This document shows, in pieces, positions 33,216 through 42,004 of a DNA stretch of 42,014 nucleotides. Every line of letters begins with the position of its first letter. Position 1 is the first letter of the stretch. The stretch comes from Deltaproteobacteria bacterium. Its GTDB lineage: Bacteria; Desulfobacterota; B13-G15; RBG-16-54-18. The notes under the pieces are model-generated. The model was not told the origin of the DNA. It searched no databases and saw only the letters and a program-made list of their open reading frames with translations. Position numbers and translations under genes: made by a program. The DNA lies in NCBI GenBank assembly GCA_019308925.1, contig JAFDHG010000011.1:1-42014 (forward strand). Direction: 5' to 3'.

Positions 33216-33315
33216 TCCAAAAAGGGGGAATACCTTTTGGGGATTTCAGGGGGCGCAGCCCGCTGAAGCAAGCCCAATAGACCCAAAAAGTTCAAAGATG
33301 ATAAAACGCTTCTTC

Positions 33316-33340
33316 TTACCGTGAAGTATTTTCACGGTAA
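33316..33340. promoter_or_regulatory. Perfect 10-base inverted repeat upstream of the formate dehydrogenase operon
   Basis: TTACCGTGAA (33316-33325) and TTCACGGTAA (33331-33340) flank a 5-base centre. It lies about 220 bases before the fdhA start and 80 bases before a TTGACA. A T-run does not follow, so a regulator operator is more likely than a terminator. I cannot assign the regulator; a molybdate, tungstate, formate or redox regulator would make sense from context. The rest of 33040-33559 holds the element at 33094-33215 and a promoter. Confidence 0.5.
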
Positions 33341-33419
33341 AATTATCACAAGACCTCCCTCCTGTCCATCCTATACATAGTAATTTTTCCCAAAAGGATC
33401 TTTTTGCCTATTGGGGGGG

Positions 33420-33448
33420 TTGACAAACATAGGCCCTTTTGATAACTG
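33420..33448 (+). promoter_or_regulatory. Predicted promoter of the formate dehydrogenase operon
   Basis: TTGACA (33420-33425) followed after 17 bases by TAACTG (33443-33448). The -35 matches the consensus exactly and the -10 is weak, which would fit activation by a regulator. About 110 bases remain to the ATG at 33560, which has GGGGAGG ten bases upstream. Confidence 0.4.
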
Positions 33449-33559
33449 TCACACCAAGGGGAGGTGGAGATGATTTCTTTATAGGATTAATTAAAAGGAG
33501 GTGAAAGTTTAAGTCTTTTATCTAAGAGAGAATCCAAAAAGAGGGGAGGTAGATATTAA

Positions 33560-36500
33560 ATGAAGGTAACGCGAAGGGACTTCATAAAGATTTCTGGAGT
33601 TACCGCGACAAGTTTATATTTAACTCAATTGGGGTTTGATCTCTCCCCTGTGTCTGCCTACGCCAGCGGACTCCGCATCAAGGGTGCCAAAGAGACTACT
33701 ACCATTTGCCCCTACTGTGCAGTTGGGTGCGGTATTATCTGCCACTCTAGGGGAGGGAAGGTGATTAACACCGAGGGGGATCCCGACCATCCCATCAACC
33801 AGGGTGCGCTCTGCGCCAAAGGTGCAGCCCTATTTCAATGGGTGAACAACAAAGACAGGATTACTACACCCCTTTATCGGGCCCCAGGTAGCGACAGGTG
33901 GAAACAGGTCTCCTGGAACTGGGCCTTAAGCGAGATCGCCAAGAGGGTCAAGGCTGCCAGGGACGAGGGATTCACCAAGGTCAACGCCAAGGGCCAAAGG
34001 GTAAACAGGACAGAGAGCATCGCTCACATTGGCTCTGCGGCGTTGGACAATGAGGAGTGCTGGATCCTCCAGGCCATGATGAGGGCCCTGGGGCTCGTCT
34101 ATATCGAGCACCAGGCCCGTATCTGACACAGCGCTACGGTAGCGGCTCTGGCAGAGTCGTTCGGACGTGGCGCCATGACCAACCACTGGATTGATATCGG
34201 CAACAGCGATTGCATCCTCATCATGGGGAGCAATGCGGCGGAGAACCACCCTATATCCTTTAAATGGGTGACCAAGGCCATGGAACGGGGAGCCACCCTC
34301 ATTAACGTTGATCCCCGGTTTACAAAAACTTCTTCAAAGTCCGACATCTATGCACCCATCCGTTCTGGCACCGATATAGCCTTTTTGGGTGGGATGATAA
34401 AATACATCCTGGACAACAACCTCTACTTCCGGGAGTATGTGGCCGAGTACACCAACGCCCCGTTCATCCTGACTGAGAAGTACTCCTTCAAAGATGGGCT
34501 CTTTTCAGGATATAACCCCAATACCAAAAGCTACGACAAGAGCTACTGGGCCTTTGAGAAAGATGGAAAGGGTATCCCCAAAAAGGATAAATCCTTCAAG
34601 CACTCCCGCTGTGTCTATCAATTGCTCAAGAAACACTATTCACGCTATACCCTTGACAAAGTATCAGCTATCACGGGGACACCTAAAGAAGACCTTTTGA
34701 AGGTCTATAAGACCTACGCAGCCACGGGTGTCAAAGGTAAGAGTGGAACCATCATGTACGCCATGGGCTGGACCCAGCATACAGTTGGTGTCCAAAACAT
34801 CCGCACCATGGCCATAATCCAGCTCCTTTTGGGCAACATGGGGGTGGCTGGAGGCGGGGTCAACGCCCTAAGGGGTGAGTCCAACGTGCAGGGCTCCACA
34901 GACCACTGCCTGCTCTGGCACATCTGGCCCGGCTACCTCAAGACCCCCAGGGCTTCCAACACTACACTCGCCGCCTACAACAAGAGATGGACCCCCAAGA
35001 CCAATGATCCTCTGTCTGCCAACTGGTGGGGTAACTACGCTAAATACTCGGTGAGCTTCCTCAGATCCATGTTCGGCAAGGCGGCCAAGCCGGAAGACGA
35101 GTTCGGCTACCAGTGGCTCCCCAAGGTGGACGACGGGGGCACCTACACCTGGCTCGACCTATTTGACAGGATGTATAGAGGCAAGTTCACTGGGTTCTTT
35201 GCCTGGGGCCAAAACCCTGCCTGCTCCGGGGCCAACTCCAACAAGACCAGGCAGGCGTTGGCCAAATTGAAATGGCTGGTGAACGTCAACATGTTCGAGA
35301 ACGAGACGGGTTCTTTCTGGAAGGGCCCAGGGATGAACCCCAAGGAGATCAAGACCGAGGTCTTTTTCCTGCCCTGTGCGGTATCAGCGGAGAAGGAGGG
35401 CTCGATAACCAACTCCGGCCGCTGGATGCAGTGGCGATATGCCGCGGCCAAGCCGCCTGGAAAGGCCATGGGTGATGGCGAGATGATCGTCGAGCTATTC
35501 AATAAAATCAGGGGGCTCTACAAGAAGGAGGGGGGCGTTTTCCAAGAGCCGATCTTAAACCTCAAGTGGGACTACACCACCAAGGGAAAGTTTGACTCCC
35601 ACAAGGTGGCCAAGGAGATAAACGGCTACTTCTTGAAGGACGTCACCATTGAGGGCAAGACCTTCAAGAAGGGGACCCTCGTTCCTTCCTTCGCCTTTCT
35701 GAAGGCAGATGGTTCCACCTCGTCGGGCAACTGGCTCTACTGCAACTCTTACACTGAGAAGGGGAACATGGCTGCCCGCAGAGGCCTTAAAGATGCCTCC
35801 GGCATTGGGCTCTACTCCCAGTGGTCCTGGTGCTGGCCGGTGAACCGCCGGATCATCTACAACCGTGCCTCTGTAGACCTGAAAGGCCAGCCTTGGGACA
35901 GGAAACATCCGGTGATCCGCTTCGTCGGTGAAGTCAAAAATGGCAAGTACGTGACCAAGAAGTGGGTCGGTGACGTGCCAGACGGCGGATGGTACCCAAT
36001 GATGAACCCGGACGGGACACGGCGCGCTGATGCCAAATACCCCTTCATTATGAAGCCCGAGGGTCATGCCCACATCTTCGGACCAGGCCGGACAGATGGC
36101 CCTTTCCCCGAGCACTACGAGCCCTTGGAATGTCCAGTGGATAGGAACCTGATGAACTCACAGTTTATTAACCCCACGGTAAAGCTGTTCAAGACCGAAA
36201 TGGACAAGTTCCTCACCTGTGATCCTCGCTATCCATTTGTGGGCACAACCTATCGGGTAACCGAACACTGGCAGACAGGACTCATGACTCGGTGGCAGCC
36301 GTGGTTGGTTGAGGCAGAACCCCAGCAGTTCTGCGAGATGAGCGAGGAGCTGGCAGCCATGAAGGGCATTAAGAATGGCGATAAGGTTGTTGTGGAATCG
36401 GCCAGGGGCAAGGTGACTGCGATAGCCATCGTGACCAAGCGGTTCAAGCCCTTCAAAATCATGGCTCAGATTGTCCACGAGGTGGGGCTTCCGTGGTGCT

Positions 36501-36622
36501 TTGGTTGGGTGACCCCCAAAGACGGCGGTGATTCCTCCAACCTGCTTACCCCGTCGGTGGGCGATCCCAACACGAAGATACCTGAGACCAAGGCCTTCAT
36601 GGTGAACGTGCGGAAGGCATAA
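33560..36622 (+). CDS. fdhA: Formate dehydrogenase catalytic subunit, selenocysteine-containing (FdhA)
   Basis: 1020 residues when the in-frame TGA at 34124-34126 is read as selenocysteine (Sec189); the two open parts are in one frame. N-terminus MKVTRRDFIKISGV is a Tat signal, so the enzyme is exported to the periplasm. A 4Fe-4S site CPYCAVGCGII...GALCAKG (residues about 50-92) precedes the Mo/W-bisPGD domains. The Sec context EHQARI-Sec-HSATVAALAESFGRG followed by MTNHWIDIGNSD matches FdnG-type enzymes. Oxidises formate (or reduces CO2) at a Mo or W site. A SECIS-like hairpin directly follows the TGA. FdhB starts 13 bases downstream. Confidence 0.96.
34124..34173 (+). promoter_or_regulatory. 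SECIS-like hairpin of fdhA with UGA (Sec) codon
   Basis: After the TGA (34124-34126), GCGCTACG (34131-34138) pairs over eight positions with CGTGGCGC (34166-34173), one G-U. Inside, GGCTCT (34144-34149) pairs with AGAGTC (34153-34158) around a GGC loop. The apical loop lies about 23 bases after the UGA, within the usual bacterial range for SelB recognition. The codon context matches known formate dehydrogenases. Confidence 0.8.
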
Positions 36623-36635
36623 AGGAGGTGATCCC

Positions 36636-37373
36636 ATGTCTGATAAATCGTTTTTTATCGATACCACCAAGTGTACTGCCTGTCGAGGCTGTCAGATAGC
36701 CTGTAAACAGTGGAACCAACTCCCTGCCACCAAGACCAAGAACTGGGGAAGTCACCAGAACCCGGCGGATCTCTCCTTTGTAACCTACAAACTCGTTCAC
36801 TTCTCCGAGGTGGTCTCGGAGGGAGAGCTCCGCTGGTACTTCTTCCCTGAGCAGTGCCGTCACTGCGTTGAGCCTCCCTGCAGAGATATCGCCGAGGAGC
36901 TGGGATACAAGGATGCCATAAAGGTAGATAAGGCCACTGGGGCAGTGCTCTTTAACCAAAAGGTGAAGATCAAACCGGAAGACTTCAATGAGATCAAGGA
37001 ATCCTGTCCCTTCAATATTCCGAGATATGACCCAAAGCGGATGGTCATGTCCAAGTGCACCATGTGCATCGATCGGATCTCCAATGGTTTGTTGCCAGCG
37101 TGCGTCAAAGCCTGTCCCACCGGGGCCATGAACTTCGGTGATCGGGACAAGATGCTGGCCTTGGCCAATAAGCGCCTGAAGGAGTTGAGGGCCAAATACC
37201 CCAAGGCCCAACTCCTCAACGAAGAAGATGTCCGCACCATCTATCTGATCATAGATGACTCTGAGAAGTACTATGAGTTTGCCAAGGCAAAGGACACTTT
37301 GGGGATTACAAGGATGATAGCCATGAAGAAGCTTATTCGACCCCTGGTAAACCTCTGGGGAGCCAAGGGGTAG
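36636..37373 (+). CDS. fdhB: Formate dehydrogenase iron-sulfur subunit (FdhB)
   Basis: 245 residues. Ferredoxin-type cysteine groups: CTACRGCQIACKQW (Cys13-Cys23), CRHCVEPPC, CPFNIP, CTMCIDRI and CVKACPTGAM, enough for three to four 4Fe-4S clusters that carry electrons from FdhA. The C-terminus (RMIAMKKLIRPLVNLWG) has no transmembrane helix, and no cytochrome b subunit is present. The FdhAB pair is therefore probably a soluble periplasmic enzyme that gives electrons to a c-type cytochrome, as in Desulfovibrio. AAGGAGG precedes ATG. A strong terminator follows. Confidence 0.93.
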   Translation: MSDKSFFIDTTKCTACRGCQIACKQWNQLPATKTKNWGSHQNPADLSFVTYKLVHFSEVVSEGELRWYFFPEQCRHCVEPPCRDIAEELGYKDAIKVDKATGAVLFNQKVKIKPEDFNEIKESCPFNIPRYDPKRMVMSKCTMCIDRISNGLLPACVKACPTGAMNFGDRDKMLALANKRLKELRAKYPKAQLLNEEDVRTIYLIIDDSEKYYEFAKAKDTLGITRMIAMKKLIRPLVNLWGAKG

Positions 37374-37400
37374 TTTAATCATTCACGCAACGTAATGGAT

Positions 37401-37444
37401 GGGCTTGTCCCGAAGGGTTTCCTCTCGGGACAAGCCCTTTCTTT
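37401..37444 (+). terminator. Intrinsic terminator after fdhAB
   Basis: GGGCTTGTCCCGA (37401-37413) is perfectly complementary to TCGGGACAAGCCC (37425-37437); 13 base pairs with an 11-base loop, followed by TTTCTTT (37438-37444). It lies 28 bases after the fdhB stop. It separates the structural genes from fdhE-fdhD, which may get a lower level of transcription by read-through. Confidence 0.88.
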
Positions 37445-37488
37445 GCTCATCTGGATGGTATATTATCAAAACAGAGAGGGTTGCGCTT

Positions 37489-38367
37489 ATGGGGGAGTCG
37501 TTGGAGAAGATAAAAGAGCGGATCGCCTGGTTTAAGGAGGAGCGGCCCATCTATCGGGAGATCCTCGATTTTTATGCTCAGGTCCTGGAAGAGCAGGGGA
37601 GAGTTCGACCCCAGTTGAAGATTAGAGCCTTGGATCTCGATAAGAAACTGGTAAAATCCAGGCAGCATAGCGGAGTTCCCCTGCTACAAAGAGAGGAATT
37701 CGAGATAGACCTTGAGGCCGCAAAGGGGCTCTTTCATGCCCTCTGCCTGATCGGCCAAGGGGCAACGCAGAAGATGGGGGAGGAGATACCGAAGATTGTA
37801 AAGGTGTTACAGAACGATAAATTGAACTTGGAGCATCTCCTCAGCAGACATTATGATGGGGATTATCTCGACCAAGAGGCAGAGAGGTGGGGATTTGATA
37901 TGGGGATCTTTTTCTTCTTGGTCAAGGCCAGCGTCAGGCCTTCCTTGGAGGCCCAGATGGAGCAACTAAGGGGGTCTATCGATCTGGAAGAGTGGCTACA
38001 GAGGTATTGTCCCATCTGCGGTTCATCCCCCCAGATGGCAGAGTTAAGGGATGAAGGGGGAAAAAGGTATCTTCAGTGCTCCCTTTGCGGCTGCCATTGG
38101 CGGTGGGAGCGTTTGGCCTGCCCATATTGTCACAACAAGGCATTTGACTCGTTGCATTACCTCTTCTCCGAAGAGGAGGAGGCCTATCGGGTGGATCTAT
38201 GCGATCGATGCAAGGGATATATCAAGACGGTGGATTCCCGCAAACTCGACTATGAGCCCTATTTGGATCTCGAGGACGTCGTTACCATCCACCTGGACCT
38301 CCTGGCTTTGGAGAAGGGTTATAAAAGGCCTGTCCCCACCCCTTGGGGGCCGATGATCGTTAAATGA
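37489..38367 (+). CDS. fdhE: Formate dehydrogenase accessory protein FdhE
   Basis: 292 residues from ATG 37489, chosen because GAGAGGG lies upstream and the longer frame start (37399) falls in the terminator. The helical N-terminal half is followed by zinc-ribbon pairs: CPICGSSP, CSLCGCHW, CPYCHNK and CDRCKGYIKTVD, then the conserved DYEPYLDLEDVVTIHLDLLA and GYKRPVPTPWG. FdhE assists maturation of exported formate dehydrogenases. Its end overlaps the fdhD start by 4 bases (ATGA). Confidence 0.92.
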   Translation: MGESLEKIKERIAWFKEERPIYREILDFYAQVLEEQGRVRPQLKIRALDLDKKLVKSRQHSGVPLLQREEFEIDLEAAKGLFHALCLIGQGATQKMGEEIPKIVKVLQNDKLNLEHLLSRHYDGDYLDQEAERWGFDMGIFFFLVKASVRPSLEAQMEQLRGSIDLEEWLQRYCPICGSSPQMAELRDEGGKRYLQCSLCGCHWRWERLACPYCHNKAFDSLHYLFSEEEEAYRVDLCDRCKGYIKTVDSRKLDYEPYLDLEDVVTIHLDLLALEKGYKRPVPTPWGPMIVK

Positions 38368-39128
38368 GGGAAGGGGAATTGAAGACGTTAAAGAAGTACC
38401 CTGCTCTTTTGATACAGGACGGAAGGGCGCAAGAGGTCGAAGACTGGGTGGTTGCAGAGGACTCTTATGAGCTCTATCTCAACGATACCCTGGTGGATAC
38501 AATGGTGGTCTCTTTCTCGGACCTAGAGGCCCATGCCATGGGTTACGTGGTGACCGAAGGACTGGTTAAACCAGAAGAGGTAAAGGATGTCCAGCAGAAA
38601 GGACATCAGGTCTTTGTCAGCACCGTGGGTAGGAAGAAGGTTAACCCATCCAAGACCCTTTGGCGGAGCTCGGCCTATCGGGGCAGTGAAGGGGCATCGA
38701 TTCCCGTGGTTTCCTCCAGCGCAAAGATTACCCCTGCCCTGATCGTGCAGTGTGCCAAGCAGATCTCTGCCCAGGCCGAGAACTGGAGAAAGACCGGGGG
38801 GATACACATCTCCCTGCTGTTCAATCAACAGGGGGGGGTGATCAAGGTGGTCGAAGATATCGGGCGGCACAACAGCGTGGACAAGGTAGTGGGATATGCC
38901 CTCCTTCATCATATCCCTTTGACTGAGACCATCTTGGTCTGCAGCGGCAGGCAGCCTGAGGGGATGATCCTGAAGGCTGCCCGTGCAAGAATCCCCATTG
39001 TTGTCACCAAGGCCGCTGTGACCGATAGAGGGATTGAGACAGCAGAACGGTTAGGGGTGACCCTCATCGGCTTTGCCAGGAAAGGGCGTTTTACCATCTA
39101 TTCCCATCCAGAGAGGGTGAGCACGTAG
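38364..39128 (+). CDS. fdhD: FdhD-like sulfur carrier/maturation protein lacking the CxxC motif
   Basis: 254 residues. FdhD passes sulfur from a cysteine desulfurase to the Mo/W-bisPGD cofactor and depends in E. coli on a CxxC near residues 121-124. The fold landmarks are present (LNDTLVDTMVVSFSDLEAHAMGYVVTEG, EDIGRHNSVDKVVGYALL, VCSGRQPEGMILKAARARIP, GFARKGRFTIY). Where 'SSCGxCG' is expected this protein reads SSAYRGSEGAS (residues 102-112), with no cysteine. Only two Cys remain (VQCAK, LVCSG) and neither is in a pair. So the classical sulfurtransfer route cannot use this motif. It overlaps fdhE. Confidence 0.88.
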   Translation: MREGELKTLKKYPALLIQDGRAQEVEDWVVAEDSYELYLNDTLVDTMVVSFSDLEAHAMGYVVTEGLVKPEEVKDVQQKGHQVFVSTVGRKKVNPSKTLWRSSAYRGSEGASIPVVSSSAKITPALIVQCAKQISAQAENWRKTGGIHISLLFNQQGGVIKVVEDIGRHNSVDKVVGYALLHHIPLTETILVCSGRQPEGMILKAARARIPIVVTKAAVTDRGIETAERLGVTLIGFARKGRFTIYSHPERVST

Positions 39129-39201
39129 TTTTTTTCTTGTTTCCTCCTCTTCTTTGCATTAAAATGCAATAAGACTGAAACCTAAAAGGGGAGGGTGAAA
39201 A

Positions 39202-40299
39202 ATGGCTAAACGAATTTCAAGAATCGTTTTCTTTCTCCTTTTTTTCGTCGCATTAATAGTCCCCTCCGCTCGGAGTGAGGTCAGGCATGTCACCATCCTT
39301 TACAGCAACAACATCAACGGACAAGTTAATCCCAGCGGGTGAGGGGCGGCCAGGGCTGGCGGTCTGGCCAGAAGAGCAGGGTTGATAAAAGAGATAAAGA
39401 AGGCAGGGGGAGACCTCCTTATTCTCGATGCGGGGGACCTCCTCTTCAAGAGATACGTTACCCCCAGCCTTTCCGCTTCTCTTCAGAAGGAGGCCTTATT
39501 GGACGCCAAATTGATGGTCGAGGCATTCAACCTCATGGGGTGTGACGCTGTAGGGATAGGGGATTACGAGCTCACCTTGGGCGCAAAGGCCTTTGCCGAG
39601 CTGAAAAAGAGGGCCAAGTTCCCCTTTGTTTCCTCCAATGTGATCTTTAAGGATGGCCGTAGGATGCCCGTCCCCTATGTGATAAAAAGGGCAGGGGGCC
39701 TGAGATGGGGAATTTTTAGCCTCTTGAGTGCCAACCTATCTTCAACATCTAAAACCCGGGAGTGGAAGGTGCTGGACCCGCTGGAGAAGGGTAGGGAGGT
39801 GGTAAAGAAGCTGAAGAAGAAGGCTGATCTTATCATCCTTTTGGCCGACATGCCCTTGAAAGAGCTCAGGGCGCTCCTGTCCCAGCTGCAGGGGATAGCG
39901 ATAGTCGTGGCGGGGCATAGCTCATCCGGGATGAGAAGGCCCATGCAGGTGGGGCAGACCATCGTGGTTCGCAGTTATGGTTTGGGCAGATATCTGGGGA
40001 TGTTGGATCTCTATCTCAAGGACCCCAAGGCATCCTTTGTTGATGAGGCCAGGATCATGACGTTGGAGCGAGATCTGGCAGTGGTGAACAACAAGATAAA
40101 AGGGGGAGCCCCAGGGAACTTTGAAAAGGTAAAGGCAAAGATGGAGGCCCAGCTCAGGGAGTTGAAAAGGGGGAATATCTATCGAAATCAACTCATTCTC
40201 TTATCATCCAGGCTCCAGGAAGATAAAGGGGTGAAGAGACTAATGCAAGATTTCAGCGCCAAGAAAAAGGAGCTGAAAAAGAGGTGTCCTGAGAAATAG
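39202..40299 (+). CDS. Secreted UshA/5'-nucleotidase-like protein with in-frame UGA (candidate selenoprotein)
   Basis: 365 residues if TGA 39340-39342 is read as Sec47. ATG 39202 follows GGGGAGGG. Residues 1-27 are a signal peptide (RIVFFLLFFVALIVPSARS). The mature part starts like metallophosphatases: VTILYSNNINGQVNPSG-Sec-GAARAGGLARRAGLIKEI, LLILDAGDLLF, DAVGIGDYELTLGAKAF, VVAGHSSSGMRRPMQ. Homology to the family runs straight across the TGA (GGLARR is the usual sequence after 'P.G.G'), so it is not a pseudogene stop. Two metal-ligand motifs are changed (TND.HG to SNNING; GNHEFD to GDYEL). The next gene upstream is fdhD, 73 bases away. A gene caller that ignores Sec would start at 39382. Confidence 0.8.
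39340..39371 (+). promoter_or_regulatory. SECIS-like hairpin with UGA (Sec) codon of the UshA-like gene
   Basis: After TGA 39340-39342, CTGGC (39356-39360) pairs with GCCAG (39367-39371) around a GGTCTG loop. The loop begins 18 bases after the UGA. A GGU-type apical loop at this distance resembles the E. coli fdhF SECIS loop. An alternative stem, GGCCAG (39348-39353) with CTGGCC (39364-39369), also exists, so the fold needs modelling. Confidence 0.65.
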
Positions 40300-40452
40300 G
40301 TGCCGGAACGGGCCAGGCCTTACAGGGCTTGATCTGCCCGATTTTATCAAGGGGAAAATCTTTCTCTTGCCCAGGGTCTTTAATATGTGTGTGTTGGGCG
40401 ACCCGAAAGGTAAAAATCTATTGAGAATTTTGAGGTCAAACCCCACAGATTT

Positions 40453-41079
40453 TCATTTTTTGATTAGAACTCTATAACTTGTGTGATGATGTTTCCAAAA
40501 GGGTGAACCCTTAATTTGTTTCTCAGTATGAAATTTATTCCCTTCAATTAATTCAGCAGGATGTAAACCATGCATAATCCCGGAATTTCCAGTAGACAAT
40601 TTTAGAAAAATTCTGTGAAAGACATCTGTGGGGAATTCTTGGAACTCTAAAGAGATATATCTGCCATTTGGTTCAAGAACTCTGTAAATTTCTTTCAATG
40701 TTTGATCCTTTTCTCCGTGGCTTAGATGGTGATACAGCAGGCAGGTAAACACAACATCAAATTCACAGCTTTCGTAGGGTAATTTAGTAGAATTTCCAAC
40801 TCTATAATCTATGTCATACCCTCTTTCTTTTGCCTTTTCCCTTGCTATTTCTATCATTTTAGGGGCTATATCAATTCCATGGATAAAACCCTCGTCCAGA
40901 ATTTCAGCAATCATTAAATCTAAATTTCCTGGCCCGCAACCAATATCCAAGACCTTTTCGTTCCCTTTTAAATCTGCCAATTCAGTCAATCTTTTGTAAA
41001 TTTCTCTTAAATTGTGCTTCGCCCATCTGTCATAAATACCTGCGCCAAAGTTAAGGATTTTTGTTATTGAGTATTTCAT
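40453..41079 (-). CDS. Class I SAM-dependent methyltransferase
   Basis: 208 residues. Motif I VLDIGCGPGNLDLM (about 43-56), GIDIAPKMIEIAREKA, VGNSTKLPYESCEFDVVFTCLLYHHL (motif IV region) and LKEIYRVLEPNGRYISLEF. This is the UbiE/methyltransf-11 type. The substrate is unknown. It is followed upstream on the minus strand (9-base gap) by an isoprenylcysteine-methyltransferase-like gene and a small membrane protein, which suggests a lipid or membrane-linked substrate. Confidence 0.88.
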   Translation of the reverse strand: MKYSITKILNFGAGIYDRWAKHNLREIYKRLTELADLKGNEKVLDIGCGPGNLDLMIAEILDEGFIHGIDIAPKMIEIAREKAKERGYDIDYRVGNSTKLPYESCEFDVVFTCLLYHHLSHGEKDQTLKEIYRVLEPNGRYISLEFQEFPTDVFHRIFLKLSTGNSGIMHGLHPAELIEGNKFHTEKQIKGSPFWKHHHTSYRVLIKK

Positions 41080-41088
41080 ATTCGTATC

Positions 41089-41655
41089 TCACAATAATTT
41101 TGGAATCATCCGCCAGGGGACTTTTCTTTTGTACTCTTTGTATTCCTCCCCATATTTTTCCAGAAGCTCCTTCTCTTCAAAATGTATAATGGGTAGATAA
41201 AGAAGGGCATAGGGAATCGAGAACAAAAGCGCATACATTGATTTAAGGAGAACAGCCATGCCTACAGCCAATAGAAAATTACTCATGTATAAAGGATTTC
41301 TAACGGTTCCATATACGCCCCTTGTAACCAAGCTTCCTTTACTTTTTAAGGCAGGGGCTATACCTATCTCTTTTTGAGCCAATATCTTTATGATGAAATT
41401 TGATCCCAAGAGAATTATCCCCACAGTCAAGGCAGCAGGAGTTTGAATTGTTATCCTTGGTCCTTTAGTAAAGGGTAAAGCGATGATGGGTGCTATAAAA
41501 GTCAGAAAAATAAAAATTCTGACAATGGGTTTTGGTATTCTGTTTTTAACCTTGGTTTGCATACCAGGTAGACTGAGCACTACTATCGTTATCGTATAAC
41601 CCATTAGATAGGCACCTATCCAGAGAAGGGGGTTGGCCCAAAAATTATTTGACAT
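41089..41655 (-). CDS. Isoprenylcysteine/phospholipid methyltransferase-like membrane protein
   Basis: 188 residues with about five hydrophobic helices (for example LLWIGAYLMGYTITIVVLSL, PIVRIFIFLTFIAPIIALPF, FLLAVGMAVLLKSMYALLFS). The conserved C-terminal SAM-binding part reads GVYGTVRNPLYMSNF and HFEEKELLEKYGEEYKEYKRKVPWRMIP, as in ICMT/PEMT-type enzymes. Bacterial members methylate small or lipid substrates. Overlaps the next gene upstream by 11 bases. The target is unknown. Confidence 0.85.
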   Translation of the reverse strand: MSNNFWANPLLWIGAYLMGYTITIVVLSLPGMQTKVKNRIPKPIVRIFIFLTFIAPIIALPFTKGPRITIQTPAALTVGIILLGSNFIIKILAQKEIGIAPALKSKGSLVTRGVYGTVRNPLYMSNFLLAVGMAVLLKSMYALLFSIPYALLYLPIIHFEEKELLEKYGEEYKEYKRKVPWRMIPKLL

Positions 41656-42004
41656 TTTGATTGCTTTCTTTTAACGCCTTATAGGCTCGATAACTGAAAT
41701 AGATAAGTGACAAAGTTATCCAGCCATTAAAATATGGGCGATTCTGAAATGGAGCAATGCCCAATATAAGTAACACCAGCGGAAACAGATTCAAGACTCC
41801 GAGTATAACAGCGAGAAGATAACCTATCCATAGATTAGCCAGGCACAATAGACAGATGACAGCCCAGGCGATTGTAAAAATTACTATAACAGTGAATGCC
41901 GGCATAGGATGTGTTTCAGCAAAGATTTTTGAACCCTCAAATTCAAATATTATCTTGAAAAGAATCTGAGCAACGATAAAAGCGATCGCTGCTTGTGCTT
42001 CCAT
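41645..42004 (-). CDS. Small multi-pass membrane protein (5' end may lie outside the window)
   Basis: 119 residues with about four hydrophobic segments: AIAFIVAQILFKIIFEF, FTVIVIFTIAWAVICLLCLA, YLLAVILGVLNLFPLVLLILG and GWITLSLIYFSYRAY. No known motif is seen. ATG 42004 has no clear ribosome-binding site and the frame remains open to the window edge, so the true start may be further upstream. It overlaps the methyltransferase-like gene by 11 bases, so they form one operon with the SAM methyltransferase. Confidence 0.65.
   Translation of the reverse strand: MEAQAAIAFIVAQILFKIIFEFEGSKIFAETHPMPAFTVIVIFTIAWAVICLLCLANLWIGYLLAVILGVLNLFPLVLLILGIAPFQNRPYFNGWITLSLIYFSYRAYKALKESNQNVK

Noticed and set aside
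34124-34126. Reading the TGA in fdhA as a nonsense mutation making a pseudogene.
   Set aside because: The codon sits exactly at the Sec position of FdnG-type enzymes, the frame continues with family sequence, and a SECIS-like stem follows.
39154-39169. Palindrome TTGCATTAAAATGCAA after fdhD.
   Set aside because: Seven-base arms with a two-base centre in an AT-rich gap; could be an operator but no T-run or repeat elsewhere supports a role.
39340-39342. Reading the TGA in the UshA-like gene as a true stop, with the protein starting at an internal codon near 39382.
   Set aside because: The upstream 46 codons carry a ribosome-binding site, ATG, signal peptide and family N-terminal motif in the same frame, and a GGU-loop hairpin lies at a suitable distance.
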